Of a stretch of DNA of 64,000 bases, positions 44,337 through 52,626 are shown one piece after another. The first letter of the stretch is position 1. Each line of letters begins with the position of its first letter. Position numbers and translations under genes: made by a program. This stretch comes from Pseudooceanicola nanhaiensis (GTDB lineage: Bacteria; Pseudomonadota; Alphaproteobacteria; Rhodobacterales; Rhodobacteraceae): the NCBI RefSeq assembly GCF_020171315.1, contig NZ_JAIUZP010000007.1, positions 186,001 through 250,000 on the forward strand, in the 5' to 3' direction. The notes beneath the pieces are model-generated. The model was given only the letters and a program-made list of their open reading frames with translations. It was not told the origin of the DNA and ran no database searches.

Positions 44337-44948
44337 ATGGAGATGGTGGAGCGACTGCCGGATGCGCTGCTGCGCGAGGCAGTCACGGCCGAACACCTGT
44401 GGCACGCCGCCGGCGATCTGCTGGCAGGGGTGGAGCACCCCTATGGCCCGGCCCGGGATTTCGAGGCCGTGCTGGGCGACGGCCAGCGCCTGCCCCCGAT
44501 CGCGCTCTATGCCCTTGCCGCCAACCGGGCGCTTGGCCGGGACATCGCCCCGGGCGAGATCGTGCCCGGCCCCGGCAACCCGGCCTTCGACACGATCACC
44601 GCGGCGGGGATGCTGCTTGTCCTGCGCGGCACTGCCCGGAAGTGGCGCGAACCGATGACCGTCTCGGACCGGATCTGGGCCGGGCCGTCCCGGGCGCGCA
44701 TCACCCACTTGATCCTCGAGCGCGGCCTCGGCCTGCGGGCGGCGAAGATCGCGCAGGTCACGCGGATGTACGGCCGGGCCACCTGTTCGTTCTGCGGCCT
44801 CGATCCGGTGGCACAGCACGGTCCGGCTGGGCTTGCGGCGCTGCAGGTGCATGTGGTGGGCGGGCGCGATCACTTCCTCGTCCCGCTGGATGCGCTGCGC
44901 TGCCTCTGCGCCAACTGCCACGCCGTGGCACACGAATCCCTCTTCTGA
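44337..44948 (+). CDS. HNH-like zinc-finger protein of unknown function, linked to alkB
   Basis: 203 residues, no signal or membrane segment. The C-terminal 60 residues resemble an HNH nuclease module: a CxxC (TCSFCGLD), a VHVVGG strand where the first His of HNH would sit, then LRCLCANCHAVAHESLF with CxxCH and a final His. The N-terminal 120 residues (LPDALLREAVTAEHLWHAAG, and IWAGPSRARITHLILERGLG) are unfamiliar to me. GGAAGGA precedes ATG 44337. The 16-nt gap implies cotranscription with alkB. Nuclease activity is only inferred; the motif could equally be a structural zinc knuckle. Confidence 0.6.
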   Translation: MEMVERLPDALLREAVTAEHLWHAAGDLLAGVEHPYGPARDFEAVLGDGQRLPPIALYALAANRALGRDIAPGEIVPGPGNPAFDTITAAGMLLVLRGTARKWREPMTVSDRIWAGPSRARITHLILERGLGLRAAKIAQVTRMYGRATCSFCGLDPVAQHGPAGLAALQVHVVGGRDHFLVPLDALRCLCANCHAVAHESLF

Positions 44949-45013
44949 GCCGAACCTCTGGCGGGCAGGGCGGGCCGTGGCCCGATGCGGGCGCACTGTC
45001 CCTCGGGACAGGC

Positions 45014-45062
45014 GGCAAAAATCCTTCGAAGAATTTTGCCAAGAATTTTCGAAAATTCTTGG
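45014..45062. repeat. TTCGAA double palindrome, copy D
   Basis: An imperfect palindrome with right arm GAAGAATTTTGCC (45014-45040) overlaps a perfect 24-bp one with half-arm CCAAGAATTTTC (45039-45062), the latter identical to one half of copy B. The order of halves is reversed relative to copy B. It lies between convergent genes, next to the ccrM terminator. Confidence 0.85.
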
Positions 45063-45088
45063 TCGCGGGGGGCACCCGGGCGTCCGGC

Positions 45089-45120
45089 AAAAAAAGAGCC
45101 CCGCCACGAAGGCGGGGCAC
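45089..45120 (-). terminator. Rho-independent terminator of ccrM
   Basis: On the minus strand GCCCCGCC and GGCGGGGC arms are followed by TCTTTTTTT. It lies about 80 nt after the ccrM stop codon. Confidence 0.8.
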
Positions 45121-45198
45121 AGGTGTCGTGTCCGCGCGCGACAAGGGCGCGGACACAGGCGGCTCTGTGATCTTGGAAGCTCTGTTGAAACCGGTGGC

Positions 45199-46392
<1,194 letters not shown>

Positions 46393-46402
46393 AGGGGGTT
46401 AA

Positions 46403-47023
46403 CTAAACCCCTTTACACAAGATATTGTGGACGGGCTTGAAGGATCTTCTATGGTGCGGGGTTATCCCCAGATTTAGGAGGGCCTCGCGGTGGGCCTTGG
46501 AGGGGTAGCCTGCGTTCTTCTCCCAGCCATATCCGGGGAAGTGTTGCGCCAAATCCCGCATGATCTCGTCTCGGGCGATTTTGGCCATGATGGAGGCCGC
46601 CGCGATGGAGAGAGACAGCGCGTCGCCCTTCACGACGGTGGTCGCCGGGATCGTCAGGCCGCGCGGGATCATGTTGCCGTCGATCAGCAGGTGATCGGGC
46701 GCAACGGGCAGCCCGGCCACCGCCCGCTCCATGGCAAGGTGGCTGGCGCGCAGGATGTTCAGCTCGTCGATCTCCTCGACGCTGGCATGGGCCACGCAGA
46801 CCACCGCCACATCGGGCAGAATCGCGGCGAGCGCCTCGCGGCGCTTGGCCGTCAGCTTCTTGGAATCGTTCAGCCCCTCGGGCAAGCGCGACGGGTCGAG
46901 GATGACGGCGGCAGCGGTGACCGGACCGGCCAATGGGCCGCGGCCCACTTCGTCCACGCCGGCAATGAGGGTGGCGCCCGAGGCGCGGGCGGCGTCTTCG
47001 AAGGAGAAATCAGGTGTGCTCAT
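46403..47023 (-). CDS. rnhB: Ribonuclease HII
   Basis: 206 residues, cytosolic. Cleaves RNA of RNA-DNA hybrids, including single ribonucleotides in DNA. Seen: [20 protein letters not shown] with the DEVGRG catalytic acids, [44 protein letters not shown], and [23 protein letters not shown] 47023 is chosen because residues before it are not conserved and AAGGAG-like bases are absent; homologues start close to this Met. The stop lies 103 nt before ccrM. Confidence 0.96.
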   Translation of the reverse strand: MSTPDFSFEDAARASGATLIAGVDEVGRGPLAGPVTAAAVILDPSRLPEGLNDSKKLTAKRREALAAILPDVAVVCVAHASVEEIDELNILRASHLAMERAVAGLPVAPDHLLIDGNMIPRGLTIPATTVVKGDALSLSIAAASIMAKIARDEIMRDLAQHFPGYGWEKNAGYPSKAHREALLNLGITPHHRRSFKPVHNILCKGV

Positions 47024-47103
47024 GCCACGGGATGACCACAGCGGCGGGCCCCGCACAAGCTTTTCGGGTGCCGGACAGGCCTTTCGGGTGCCGCACAGGC
47101 GAA

Positions 47104-47125
47104 GGGGGCCCGAAGGCCCCCCGTT
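47104..47125 (-). terminator. Terminator of the PVYRA-repeat exported protein gene
   Basis: GGGGGCC and GGCCCCC arms with a CGAA loop; it lies 25 nt after that gene's stop. A tandem 20-nt repeat, (C)TTTTCGGGTGCCG(G/C)ACAGG, precedes it at 47059-47099. Confidence 0.5.
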
Positions 47126-47149
47126 TGCACCTGTCCCGTATCTGGCAGC

Positions 47150-47617
47150 TCAGCGGCGGCCCGGGGTGCAGTAGGTGCGGGTGTCGTTGCGGCCGACGCT
47201 CTTGGTGTAGCAGGTGTTCACCGAGGACTGGCGGCGGTCATCCTTGTGGTCCCAGCGGCGGTCGTCGTGGCGCGACGTGTGGCGGCTGTCGCGATAATCG
47301 TACCGTTTCTCGTCGTGACGCTTGTCGTAGCCCTGCCAGCTGTTGCGGTAGACCGGCGCGGTTTGCGGCGCACGGTAGACAGGGGCACGGTAGACAGGGG
47401 CGCGGTAGACCGGGGCCGGGCGGGGATCGCGATAGACATAGCGCGGGCGGTCGTCCTTCTTGCTGTCGCTGATGGCGTTGCCGATCACGATCAGCGCGGT
47501 GGCACCGGCGAGCAGTTTGACCAGATCGTCGCCGTCACGGGCGCTGGCGGGAGCGGCGGCAAGGGTCGTCAGGGCGACGGCGGCTGCGGCCAGGGTGGTG
47601 ATGGTCTTGCGGAACAT
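47150..47617 (-). CDS. Exported repeat-containing protein of unknown function
   Basis: 155 residues. Signal peptide FRKTITTLAAAAVALTTLAA, cleaved near ASARDG. A short hydrophobic segment (LLAGATALIVIGNAIS) is followed by PRPAPVYRAPVYRAPVYRAP, a five-residue PVYRA repeat. A Tyr, Arg, His and Asp-rich region follows (DKRHDEKRYDYRDSRHTSRH), then a C-terminal part with two Cys (VNTCYTKSV and TYCTPGRR), likely a disulfide. I do not recognise a family. The composition suggests a surface or periplasmic protein able to bind metal or nucleic acid, a guess only. Confidence 0.7.
   Translation of the reverse strand: MFRKTITTLAAAAVALTTLAAAPASARDGDDLVKLLAGATALIVIGNAISDSKKDDRPRYVYRDPRPAPVYRAPVYRAPVYRAPQTAPVYRNSWQGYDKRHDEKRYDYRDSRHTSRHDDRRWDHKDDRRQSSVNTCYTKSVGRNDTRTYCTPGRR
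47371..47415 (-). repeat. Three tandem 15-bp units encoding PVYRA
   Basis: CACGGTAGACAGGGG occurs twice without a gap (47371-47385, 47386-47400) and a third time with two changes (47401-47415), giving the PVYRA repeat of the exported protein. Confidence 0.9.
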
Positions 47618-47714
47618 GGGCTGTCCTTTCGATGGGGCGTTGAGGCTGGCCCGGCGTGACTCGCTGTGTCGGACCTTGCCCCCTGACCATCGGACCGGAG
47701 GGCGAAATCGGGCA

Positions 47715-47768
47715 ATAACAGCGGGCTGTTATCGGATAACGAGAGGCTCAAACCCCTATTGTTATTGA
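47715..47768. promoter_or_regulatory. Cluster of GTTAT half-sites between divergent genes
   Basis: A perfect 18-bp palindrome ATAACAGC-GG-GCTGTTAT (47715-47732) overlaps GTTATC-G-GATAAC (47728-47740), and a further TTGTTATTG lies at 47759. Four half-sites in about 50 nt between two divergently transcribed genes look like an operator array. Confidence 0.5.
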
Positions 47769-47800
47769 ATATCGCGATGGCCGGTCGCATGGTTCCCGGC

Positions 47801-48088
47801 ATGAGCCATATCCTGCGCATATCCGGCCTTCTGCTGGCCCTCACGCTTCTGCCCGCCGCGGCACAGGCCGCCTGCTACGCCGATTATAAGGCAAAGCGGG
47901 ACCGCCCGCTTCAGTTGCACTATGGGGTCATGCAGGTGAGCAGCTGTTCGCCTGCCGAGGCCCGGCAGGAGGTCGCCGGGCGGCTTGCATCCGCGGGCTG
48001 GACGCTGCTCAATGTGCTCTCGACCTTCGATGAGAGCGGGCTGGAGCGCAGGAAAGCCGATGCAGGACAATACTATCTTCGCTTCTGA
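47801..48088 (+). CDS. Small exported protein overlapping the membrane winged-helix gene
   Basis: 95 residues from the preferred start. Signal peptide SHILRISGLLLALTLLPAAA, cleaved near AQAACY. The mature part has two Cys (AACYADY and VSSCSPAEA), ends YYLRF and contains the segment EARQEVAGRLASAGWTLLNV. ATGs at 47777 and 47789 are also in frame; none has a good ribosome-binding site. The 3' end overlaps the next gene by 29 nt in another frame. Function unknown. Close coupling suggests a periplasmic partner of the membrane protein that follows. Confidence 0.55.
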   Translation: MSHILRISGLLLALTLLPAAAQAACYADYKAKRDRPLQLHYGVMQVSSCSPAEARQEVAGRLASAGWTLLNVLSTFDESGLERRKADAGQYYLRF

Positions 48089-48764
48089 CGCGCGCCGCGC
48101 CGGCACAAGGGTCGTCGGCCTCGGGCTGGCGGCCATCGTCCTGATCCTGATGATCGCCGCGGGTTTTCTCTTTGCCACGCTGCCTGACGCCAACGCCTTC
48201 AACGACCGGGTCGAACGGATCTTCGTCGAGAACGACAACCTCACCGATCAGGCCGAGGTGAAGCTGCTGGAGATCCTCGCGCTCTCCGGCACCGCCTTTG
48301 CCGAGACGCTCACCAGCTACCGGATGGTGATCTTCGTGCTGCTGGTCTTTGCCGCGGCGCTGCTGCTGGCGGCGCTGGTGTTCCTGATCATGCTGGTCAC
48401 GCTGAACCGCCGCATGGCCCAGATCGAGAGGGCGGGCATCGAGGTGAATTCCCTCCTGATCAGCCGCGAGGAGAAGACGGTCTATCTCAACAACCTCGGC
48501 TTCAAGCTGACCGATGCGGCAATCGAGACGCTGTCGGTGCTGGCGGAGGCGCGGATGGATGACGAGGTTCTGTCCGGCGTGCAGATCGAGGCGATGATCT
48601 CCGGCAAGGCCGAGCAGGACTGCGACGAGGCCGCCGGGGCCACGCGGATCAAGCGGCTGCGCGACACTCTGGGCAACCAGTTGGTGAGCGAACTTCTGGT
48701 GAAGAACATCGCGCGGCGCGGCTACATGCTCTCGGTCGGCAAGGACGTGATCCGGGTGATCTGA
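48060..48764 (+). CDS. Membrane protein with C-terminal winged-helix-like domain
   Basis: 234 residues. Two helices, about residues 18-40 (VVGLGLAAIVLILMIAAGFL) and 90-115 (YRMVIFVLLVFAAALLLAAL), enclose a periplasmic segment of about 50 residues. The C-terminal 110 residues look like an OmpR-type winged helix: LLISREEKTVYLNNLGFKLT, AAIETLSVLAEARMDD, TRIKRLRDTLGNQLV and LVKNIARRGYMLSV, matching the recognition-helix and wing pattern of Trans_reg_C (RIxRLRxxLG and RGxGYxL). The order is TM-TM-wHTH, the reverse of ToxR, which starts with the DNA-binding domain. AGGAAAG precedes ATG 48060. Membrane-bound regulator is inference. Confidence 0.6.
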   Translation: MQDNTIFASDARRAGTRVVGLGLAAIVLILMIAAGFLFATLPDANAFNDRVERIFVENDNLTDQAEVKLLEILALSGTAFAETLTSYRMVIFVLLVFAAALLLAALVFLIMLVTLNRRMAQIERAGIEVNSLLISREEKTVYLNNLGFKLTDAAIETLSVLAEARMDDEVLSGVQIEAMISGKAEQDCDEAAGATRIKRLRDTLGNQLVSELLVKNIARRGYMLSVGKDVIRVI

Positions 48765-48843
48765 GGCGCGGCGATACCTGCCCGTCCCGGACAGACGCCT
48801 GCCCGCATAAACGCCGGTCGGAAACCAACCTGCGAAAACAAGA

Positions 48844-48875
48844 GCGCCCCGCCTGCGGGGGCAGTGGCGGGGCGC
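48844..48875 (+). terminator. Hairpin terminator after the membrane winged-helix gene
   Basis: GCGCCCCGCC and GGCGGGGCGC arms with a 12-nt G-rich loop; no T-run on the plus strand, but on the minus strand it is followed by TCTTGTTTTCG, so it may instead serve the convergent gene. Confidence 0.5.
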
Positions 48876-48955
48876 GACCGCGCCGGTCCAGGGGAGTGGA
48901 TCCGGCGCGGTATTCCGTGCGTGTGAGTGGTGTCTTGTGAGTGGGGTCGTCTAAA

Positions 48956-49396
48956 TCAGTTCGCCAGAAGCGCGGTCACGAGGCCGGCCACGGCGACGAC
49001 GGCCAGCGTATCGCTGTCCACGCGCACGACGCGGTCATTCAGGATGCGGTATTCCTGACCCTTCGGCGGCGAGGGCAGTTTCTTCAGCTGGGCCGAGCTG
49101 GGGCGCGGGGCGCTCTTGGCCGAGTCACCGCGATGCGGTGCCTGCTGGTTTTGGGATTGCTGCTGGGGCTTCTGCTGGTTGCCACCCGGTTTCTGGGCCT
49201 GCTGTTGCTGGCCGTTGCCGGGTTTCTGCGCCTGCTGGCCTTTGTGCTGGCCCTGATTCTGGCCCTGCTTTTGGGCATTGCCACAGGACTGGCCTTGGCA
49301 TTGTTGCTGGGGAGCGGGGTTGCCGGCGGCCATGGCGAGGGGGGCGGAGCCCATGACCGTGGTGGCGGCGAGCAGTGCGATGAGGGTCTTTTTCAT
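48956..49396 (-). CDS. RcnB-like exported Gln/Asn-rich protein
   Basis: 146 residues. Signal peptide KKTLIALLAATTVMGSAPLA, cleaved near AMAAGN. The mature part starts with CQGQSCGNAQKQGQNQGQHK, a Gln, Asn, Lys, Gly and Pro-rich low-complexity stretch of about 60 residues, and ends with a structured GQEYRILNDRVVRVDSDTLA and VVAVAGLVTALLAN, as in RcnB-type proteins of Rhodobacteraceae. E. coli RcnB modulates Ni and Co export, but this member lacks the rcnA partner nearby. Function open. Confidence 0.65.
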   Translation of the reverse strand: MKKTLIALLAATTVMGSAPLAMAAGNPAPQQQCQGQSCGNAQKQGQNQGQHKGQQAQKPGNGQQQQAQKPGGNQQKPQQQSQNQQAPHRGDSAKSAPRPSSAQLKKLPSPPKGQEYRILNDRVVRVDSDTLAVVAVAGLVTALLAN

Positions 49397-49471
49397 ATCC
49401 GATATCTCCGAATTTCGGGCGGTTATGAAAAGTGATACGCTGGTGTCCGCGACTTCCGTCGCCGGGGGGCG

Positions 49472-49498
49472 AACTTTTTTCGAAAAAGTTTTGGGGCC
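49472..49498. repeat. Single TCGA-centred near-palindrome (related to the double palindromes)
   Basis: AACTTTTTT followed by CGAAAAAGTT (49472-49490) is palindromic apart from one extra T, and continues into TTGGGGCCCC. It lies between the RcnB-like gene start and the tonB stop. Core and AT-rich arms resemble copies A to D, but only one unit is present. Confidence 0.5.
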
Positions 49499-49576
49499 CC
49501 GGATCGGCCGCGATCCCCGTGTTGAGACCCGTGCCTTGAGACCCCCGTGCTCAGGCGGGGATCTCCGATGTAGCCG

Positions 49577-50485
49577 TCAGTCGAAACTCATCGGCAGGGC
49601 GAAGGAATAGCTCGCATTCGTCAGGCCCGAGGGCGCGGAGGGCATCCGGCCCGCGCGTTGCACGGCCTCCAGCGCGGCACGGTCGAGATCACCGTTTCCG
49701 GAGGATTTGGCGATTCCGGCGCGCGCCACCTGACCGGCGGGCGTGACGGTGATGCTGAGGATCACGCGCCCGCCGCTGCGCACCCCGCGGGGGAAGCGCT
49801 TGTAGCGGGCGATCTTGGCGCGGATCTTGGCGCCCCAGACGGTTTCGAGCTTGGCCGATTGCGCCTTGCTCATAGTCGCCGCTTCGGTCCGGCCTGAGTT
49901 GCCGGCAAAGGCGGAGCCGCCGCTGCCTGCGGATTTCTGCGCCGCTGAACCTGCGGAGAATTGCTGCGCCTTCTCGGCCACCTGTGCCTGCCGCTTCGGC
50001 TCGGGCTTGGGCTGAGGACGCTCTTGCGGGGGCTCGGGGCGTTGCGGCGGGCGGGGCGAGGATTGCGGGGCAAGCTCGCTCTGCACGATTTCCGGCTCGG
50101 GCTCGGGCTCGGGTTCCGGCGGCGGCGGCGTCGAGAGGTCGATCTCGGGCGTGTCGGGCCGCTCGTCCGTCATGCTGGGGAGCTGGATCGCGGCGCTCTG
50201 CACCGGGGCAAGGTCGGGCGGGGCGCTGTTCAGGCGCGGCGCCTCGGCCACCGGCGTCTCGACCGGCGGGGGCGCGATGTCCTGCGGGGTCTCCAGCTCG
50301 GGCGGGCGTTCCCATTGCGCGACCATGGTTTCCATCTGCGCTGTGGCGGCGGCCAGCGTCACCATGGCGTCGCCGCCCTGACCCCCGGCATCGGCCCCGT
50401 CCTCGGTCTCGAGCCGGAGCGCAAAGAGGATATGGACCCCCACGGCGAGCGCCACGAAGGCGAGGAGTTCGACGACACGGATCAT
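49577..50485 (-). CDS. TonB-type energy transducer
   Basis: 302 residues. One N-terminal helix (VVELLAFVALAVGVHILFAL) anchors it in the inner membrane. A long Pro/Glu-rich periplasmic spacer (PPPPEPEPEPEPEIV, then RPEPPQERPQPKPEPKR) leads to the C-terminal TonB domain (RAKIARYKRFPRGVRSGGRV, ILSITVTPAGQVARAGIAKS, LDRAALEAVQRAGRMPSAPS). It passes proton-motive energy from ExbB/ExbD to outer-membrane receptors. Its start overlaps the exbD stop by 4 nt. The transported substrate is suggested by the siderophore transporter genes upstream. Confidence 0.92.
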   Translation of the reverse strand: MIRVVELLAFVALAVGVHILFALRLETEDGADAGGQGGDAMVTLAAATAQMETMVAQWERPPELETPQDIAPPPVETPVAEAPRLNSAPPDLAPVQSAAIQLPSMTDERPDTPEIDLSTPPPPEPEPEPEPEIVQSELAPQSSPRPPQRPEPPQERPQPKPEPKRQAQVAEKAQQFSAGSAAQKSAGSGGSAFAGNSGRTEAATMSKAQSAKLETVWGAKIRAKIARYKRFPRGVRSGGRVILSITVTPAGQVARAGIAKSSGNGDLDRAALEAVQRAGRMPSAPSGLTNASYSFALPMSFD

Positions 50486-50883
50486 TGCGGCGCAATCACG
50501 AGAGAGACGTTGGAGAGCCCCGCCGCGGCGAGATCCTTGAGCAGGCGGGCGACAGCAGCCGCCTCGGCCCCCTGATCGGCGCGCAGCTGCGGGGCGGGGG
50601 CGTCAGGCCCCGCGGCATCCGCGGCGGCAGCCATCGCGGCGATCGCCGCCTCGCCCCGCAGGTCCTCGAAGGCGATCTCGCCCTCGGCGGAGTAGAAGAG
50701 CACCGGCGCGTTCTCGGCCTCCTCGCCGCTGGTGGCGACGGGGGGGGCGACCTCGATCGGCTCCGGCGGGGCGAGGCGCGAGGTCATCAGGAAGAAGATC
50801 AGCAGCAGGAAGACCACGTTGATCATCGGCACGATGGATTCGCCGCGATCCTTCTTGGGCGGGGGGGCGAAATTCAGGCTCAT
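50482..50883 (-). CDS. ExbD/TolR family protein, second copy
   Basis: 133 residues. One N-terminal helix with the conserved Asn or Asp replaced region ESIVPMINVVFLLLIFFLMT: family members usually have PMIDVVF; here PMINVVF carries Asn at the proton-carrying position. The periplasmic domain follows (FYSAEGEIAFEDLRGEAAIA, VSLVIAPQ). The Asp-to-Asn change in the membrane helix could affect proton transfer, so the other ExbD may be the active one. Overlaps both neighbours by 4 nt. Confidence 0.88.
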   Translation of the reverse strand: MSLNFAPPPKKDRGESIVPMINVVFLLLIFFLMTSRLAPPEPIEVAPPVATSGEEAENAPVLFYSAEGEIAFEDLRGEAAIAAMAAAADAAGPDAPAPQLRADQGAEAAAVARLLKDLAAAGLSNVSLVIAPQ

Positions 50884-51263
50884 TCGACCAGCACCAGAGC
50901 TGTATAGCCCGCGCCGCGCAGGGCGGTGCCGATGCTGACGATGGCCTGCAGGTCCGCGCCGTCGCGGCCGCGCAGGATGATCGGATCGGTGGGGGCCTCG
51001 GTCAGATCGGCCATGGCGGCGATCAGCGCGGCTTCGTCCATCGGCTGGCCGTTCAGGCGCAGCCCATCAGGGGTCACGTCCACCAGCCGCGGCGGGCCCT
51101 CATAGGCGGTGCCCCCGCCCGAGGCCAGCGGCATCGGCAGCACGTGATCCGTGCCAAAGCGCGAGGCCAGCATGAAGAAGACCAGCAGCAGGAAGACCAC
51201 GTCGATCATCGGCGTCAGGCTGGGCCTGCGGCGACGCCGGGGTGGGTCCGAGAAGAGGGTCAT
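50880..51263 (-). CDS. ExbD/TolR family protein, first copy
   Basis: 127 residues. Helix RRRRRPSLTPMIDVVFLLLV followed by FFMLASRF, with the canonical Asp (PMIDVVF) that carries protons. The periplasmic part (LVDVTPDGLRLNGQPMDEAA, DPIILRGRDGADLQAIVSIG) has the normal fold. The start overlaps the exbB stop by 4 nt and its stop overlaps the second exbD start. Confidence 0.9.
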   Translation of the reverse strand: MTLFSDPPRRRRRPSLTPMIDVVFLLLVFFMLASRFGTDHVLPMPLASGGGTAYEGPPRLVDVTPDGLRLNGQPMDEAALIAAMADLTEAPTDPIILRGRDGADLQAIVSIGTALRGAGYTALVLVE

Positions 51264-52333
51264 TGCGCGGCAACGTCCATGTCTTCGGCGTAATCCTGCG
51301 GCATCTGGCGGGGCAGGTTGCTGCCGCGCCCGGCGATGAAGATCCGCGCGGCGAGGTCTTCCATGTCCTGACGCACGCTGTCGATCACGGCCTCGAACCA
51401 CGTCAGGGCGGCAGAGGCGGGGATCGCCACGGCCATACCGGCGGCGGTGGTCAGAAGCGCCTCCCAGATACCGCCTGCGAGCATGGCGGGATCCGCGTTG
51501 TTGCCCGCCTCCTGCAGCGCCTGGAAGGCCGAGATCATGCCCAGAACCGTGCCCAGCAGACCCAGCAGCGGGGCAATCGTCGCGATCAGTTCCAGCGGGC
51601 GCAGGCCGGTGCCGGCGGCCCCCAGCAGGCGCTTGGCCACGCGCGAGGCTTCTTCGCGGGCGCTGTCTTCGGGGAGGTCGAGGCTGGCGCGCATGGTGGC
51701 GGCGGTCAGGCGCGAGCGCAGGCCGCGCCGCTTGGCAACCATCTGGTAGGCCTGCCGGGTCTGGCCTGCCTCCCAGTATTCCACCGCCTTGCGCGAGGCG
51801 CGGCGCGACCATGCGCCGGCGATGAAGAAGCGCCAGATCTTCCACAGGATCAGTGCCACTGTGATCACCGAAAGCGCGGCAATCGCCCAAATCGACGGGC
51901 CGCCATCGACGAGGAAGCTGTGTGCACGGCCCGCGGCCTCGGTCACCGCGGCCTGCGGATCGTCGAGGAAGATGTCGGTGAGGGGCACGGGCTCTTCGGC
52001 GGGGGCCTCCGCGGTAAGTTCGGTGGCGGCCTCAGCCGTGGCGAGGTCGGTTGCCGGCGCAACCGCCTCTGCAGGGGCGGCGCTGTCTGCCGCGGGCGTC
52101 GCCGCTTCCGCTGCGGGGGCCTCGGCGCCGGGCAGGGCGCGCTGCGGGGCGGCCTCGTTACTGGCGGCGGGCAGCGCGGTGCCCTGATCCGCCGGGGCGG
52201 ACGGGGCGCTCAGGCCGGGCATCTCGGTGCTGACGCTGGGGGCCGCATCCTGCGCCATCGCGGCGCTGCCAAGGCCGAATGCCAGCAGGGCCGCCGGGAC
52301 GATCCGAAGTTCCGAGTTCCAGTTGCGCGCCAT
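51260..52333 (-). CDS. exbB: ExbB/MotA/TolQ-family proton channel
   Basis: 357 residues, first gene of the exbB-exbD-exbD-tonB unit. A signal peptide (ELRIVPAALLAFGLGSAAMA) and an Ala/Pro-rich periplasmic extension (about residues 30-150, AEAPAAEAATPAADSAAPAE) precede the three-helix channel domain (PSIWAIAALSVITVALILWK, LELIATIAPLLGLLGTVLGM, AGGIWEALLTTAAGMAVAIP). The extension is typical of longer ExbB forms. ATG 52333 has AAAGGGGG upstream. A 290-nt region upstream holds an iron-box-like site. Confidence 0.93.
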   Translation of the reverse strand: MARNWNSELRIVPAALLAFGLGSAAMAQDAAPSVSTEMPGLSAPSAPADQGTALPAASNEAAPQRALPGAEAPAAEAATPAADSAAPAEAVAPATDLATAEAATELTAEAPAEEPVPLTDIFLDDPQAAVTEAAGRAHSFLVDGGPSIWAIAALSVITVALILWKIWRFFIAGAWSRRASRKAVEYWEAGQTRQAYQMVAKRRGLRSRLTAATMRASLDLPEDSAREEASRVAKRLLGAAGTGLRPLELIATIAPLLGLLGTVLGMISAFQALQEAGNNADPAMLAGGIWEALLTTAAGMAVAIPASAALTWFEAVIDSVRQDMEDLAARIFIAGRGSNLPRQMPQDYAEDMDVAAQ

Positions 52334-52561
52334 GAATGGCCCCCTTTGATGTGCTCGGCCGCGCGGCTTGGCGCGGGCCTCTGGCCCGGCAGGCCCGCCG
52401 CAGCGGTCGCCTGCACAGGGTGCGTCGTACAACCGGTCCCCGTCAAAGTGCAATTCCGCACGGGGTGACCCGTGAAGGCAAGCGGCTGACCGGAGGCGGC
52501 ACTCTATGTCGAGGCTGGCGGGCGAGGGACGACTCGCCGCGGCTGGCGGGTTAACTGCGCT

Positions 52562-52588
52562 GCTATATAAGCTGACACAAATGGTCAA
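52562..52588 (-). promoter_or_regulatory. Promoter-like site with TGA-N9-TCA iron-box motif upstream of exbB
   Basis: TGACACAAATGGTCA (52573-52587) fits TGA-N9-TCA, the RirA iron-responsive operator consensus, and overlaps a minus-strand promoter-like pair (TTGACC at 52588-52583, TATAGC at 52567-52562, 15-nt spacer). It lies about 230 nt upstream of exbB, in the only AT-rich part of the gap after the ABC ATPase gene. Confidence 0.5.
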
Positions 52589-52626
52589 GTATTGCCATCC
52601 TGTCAGAGGTCAAGCGGGCGTGAGCC

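Noticed and set aside
47371-47415. Possible CRISPR-like array
   Set aside because: The units are 15 bp with no spacers and lie in frame inside a coding gene.
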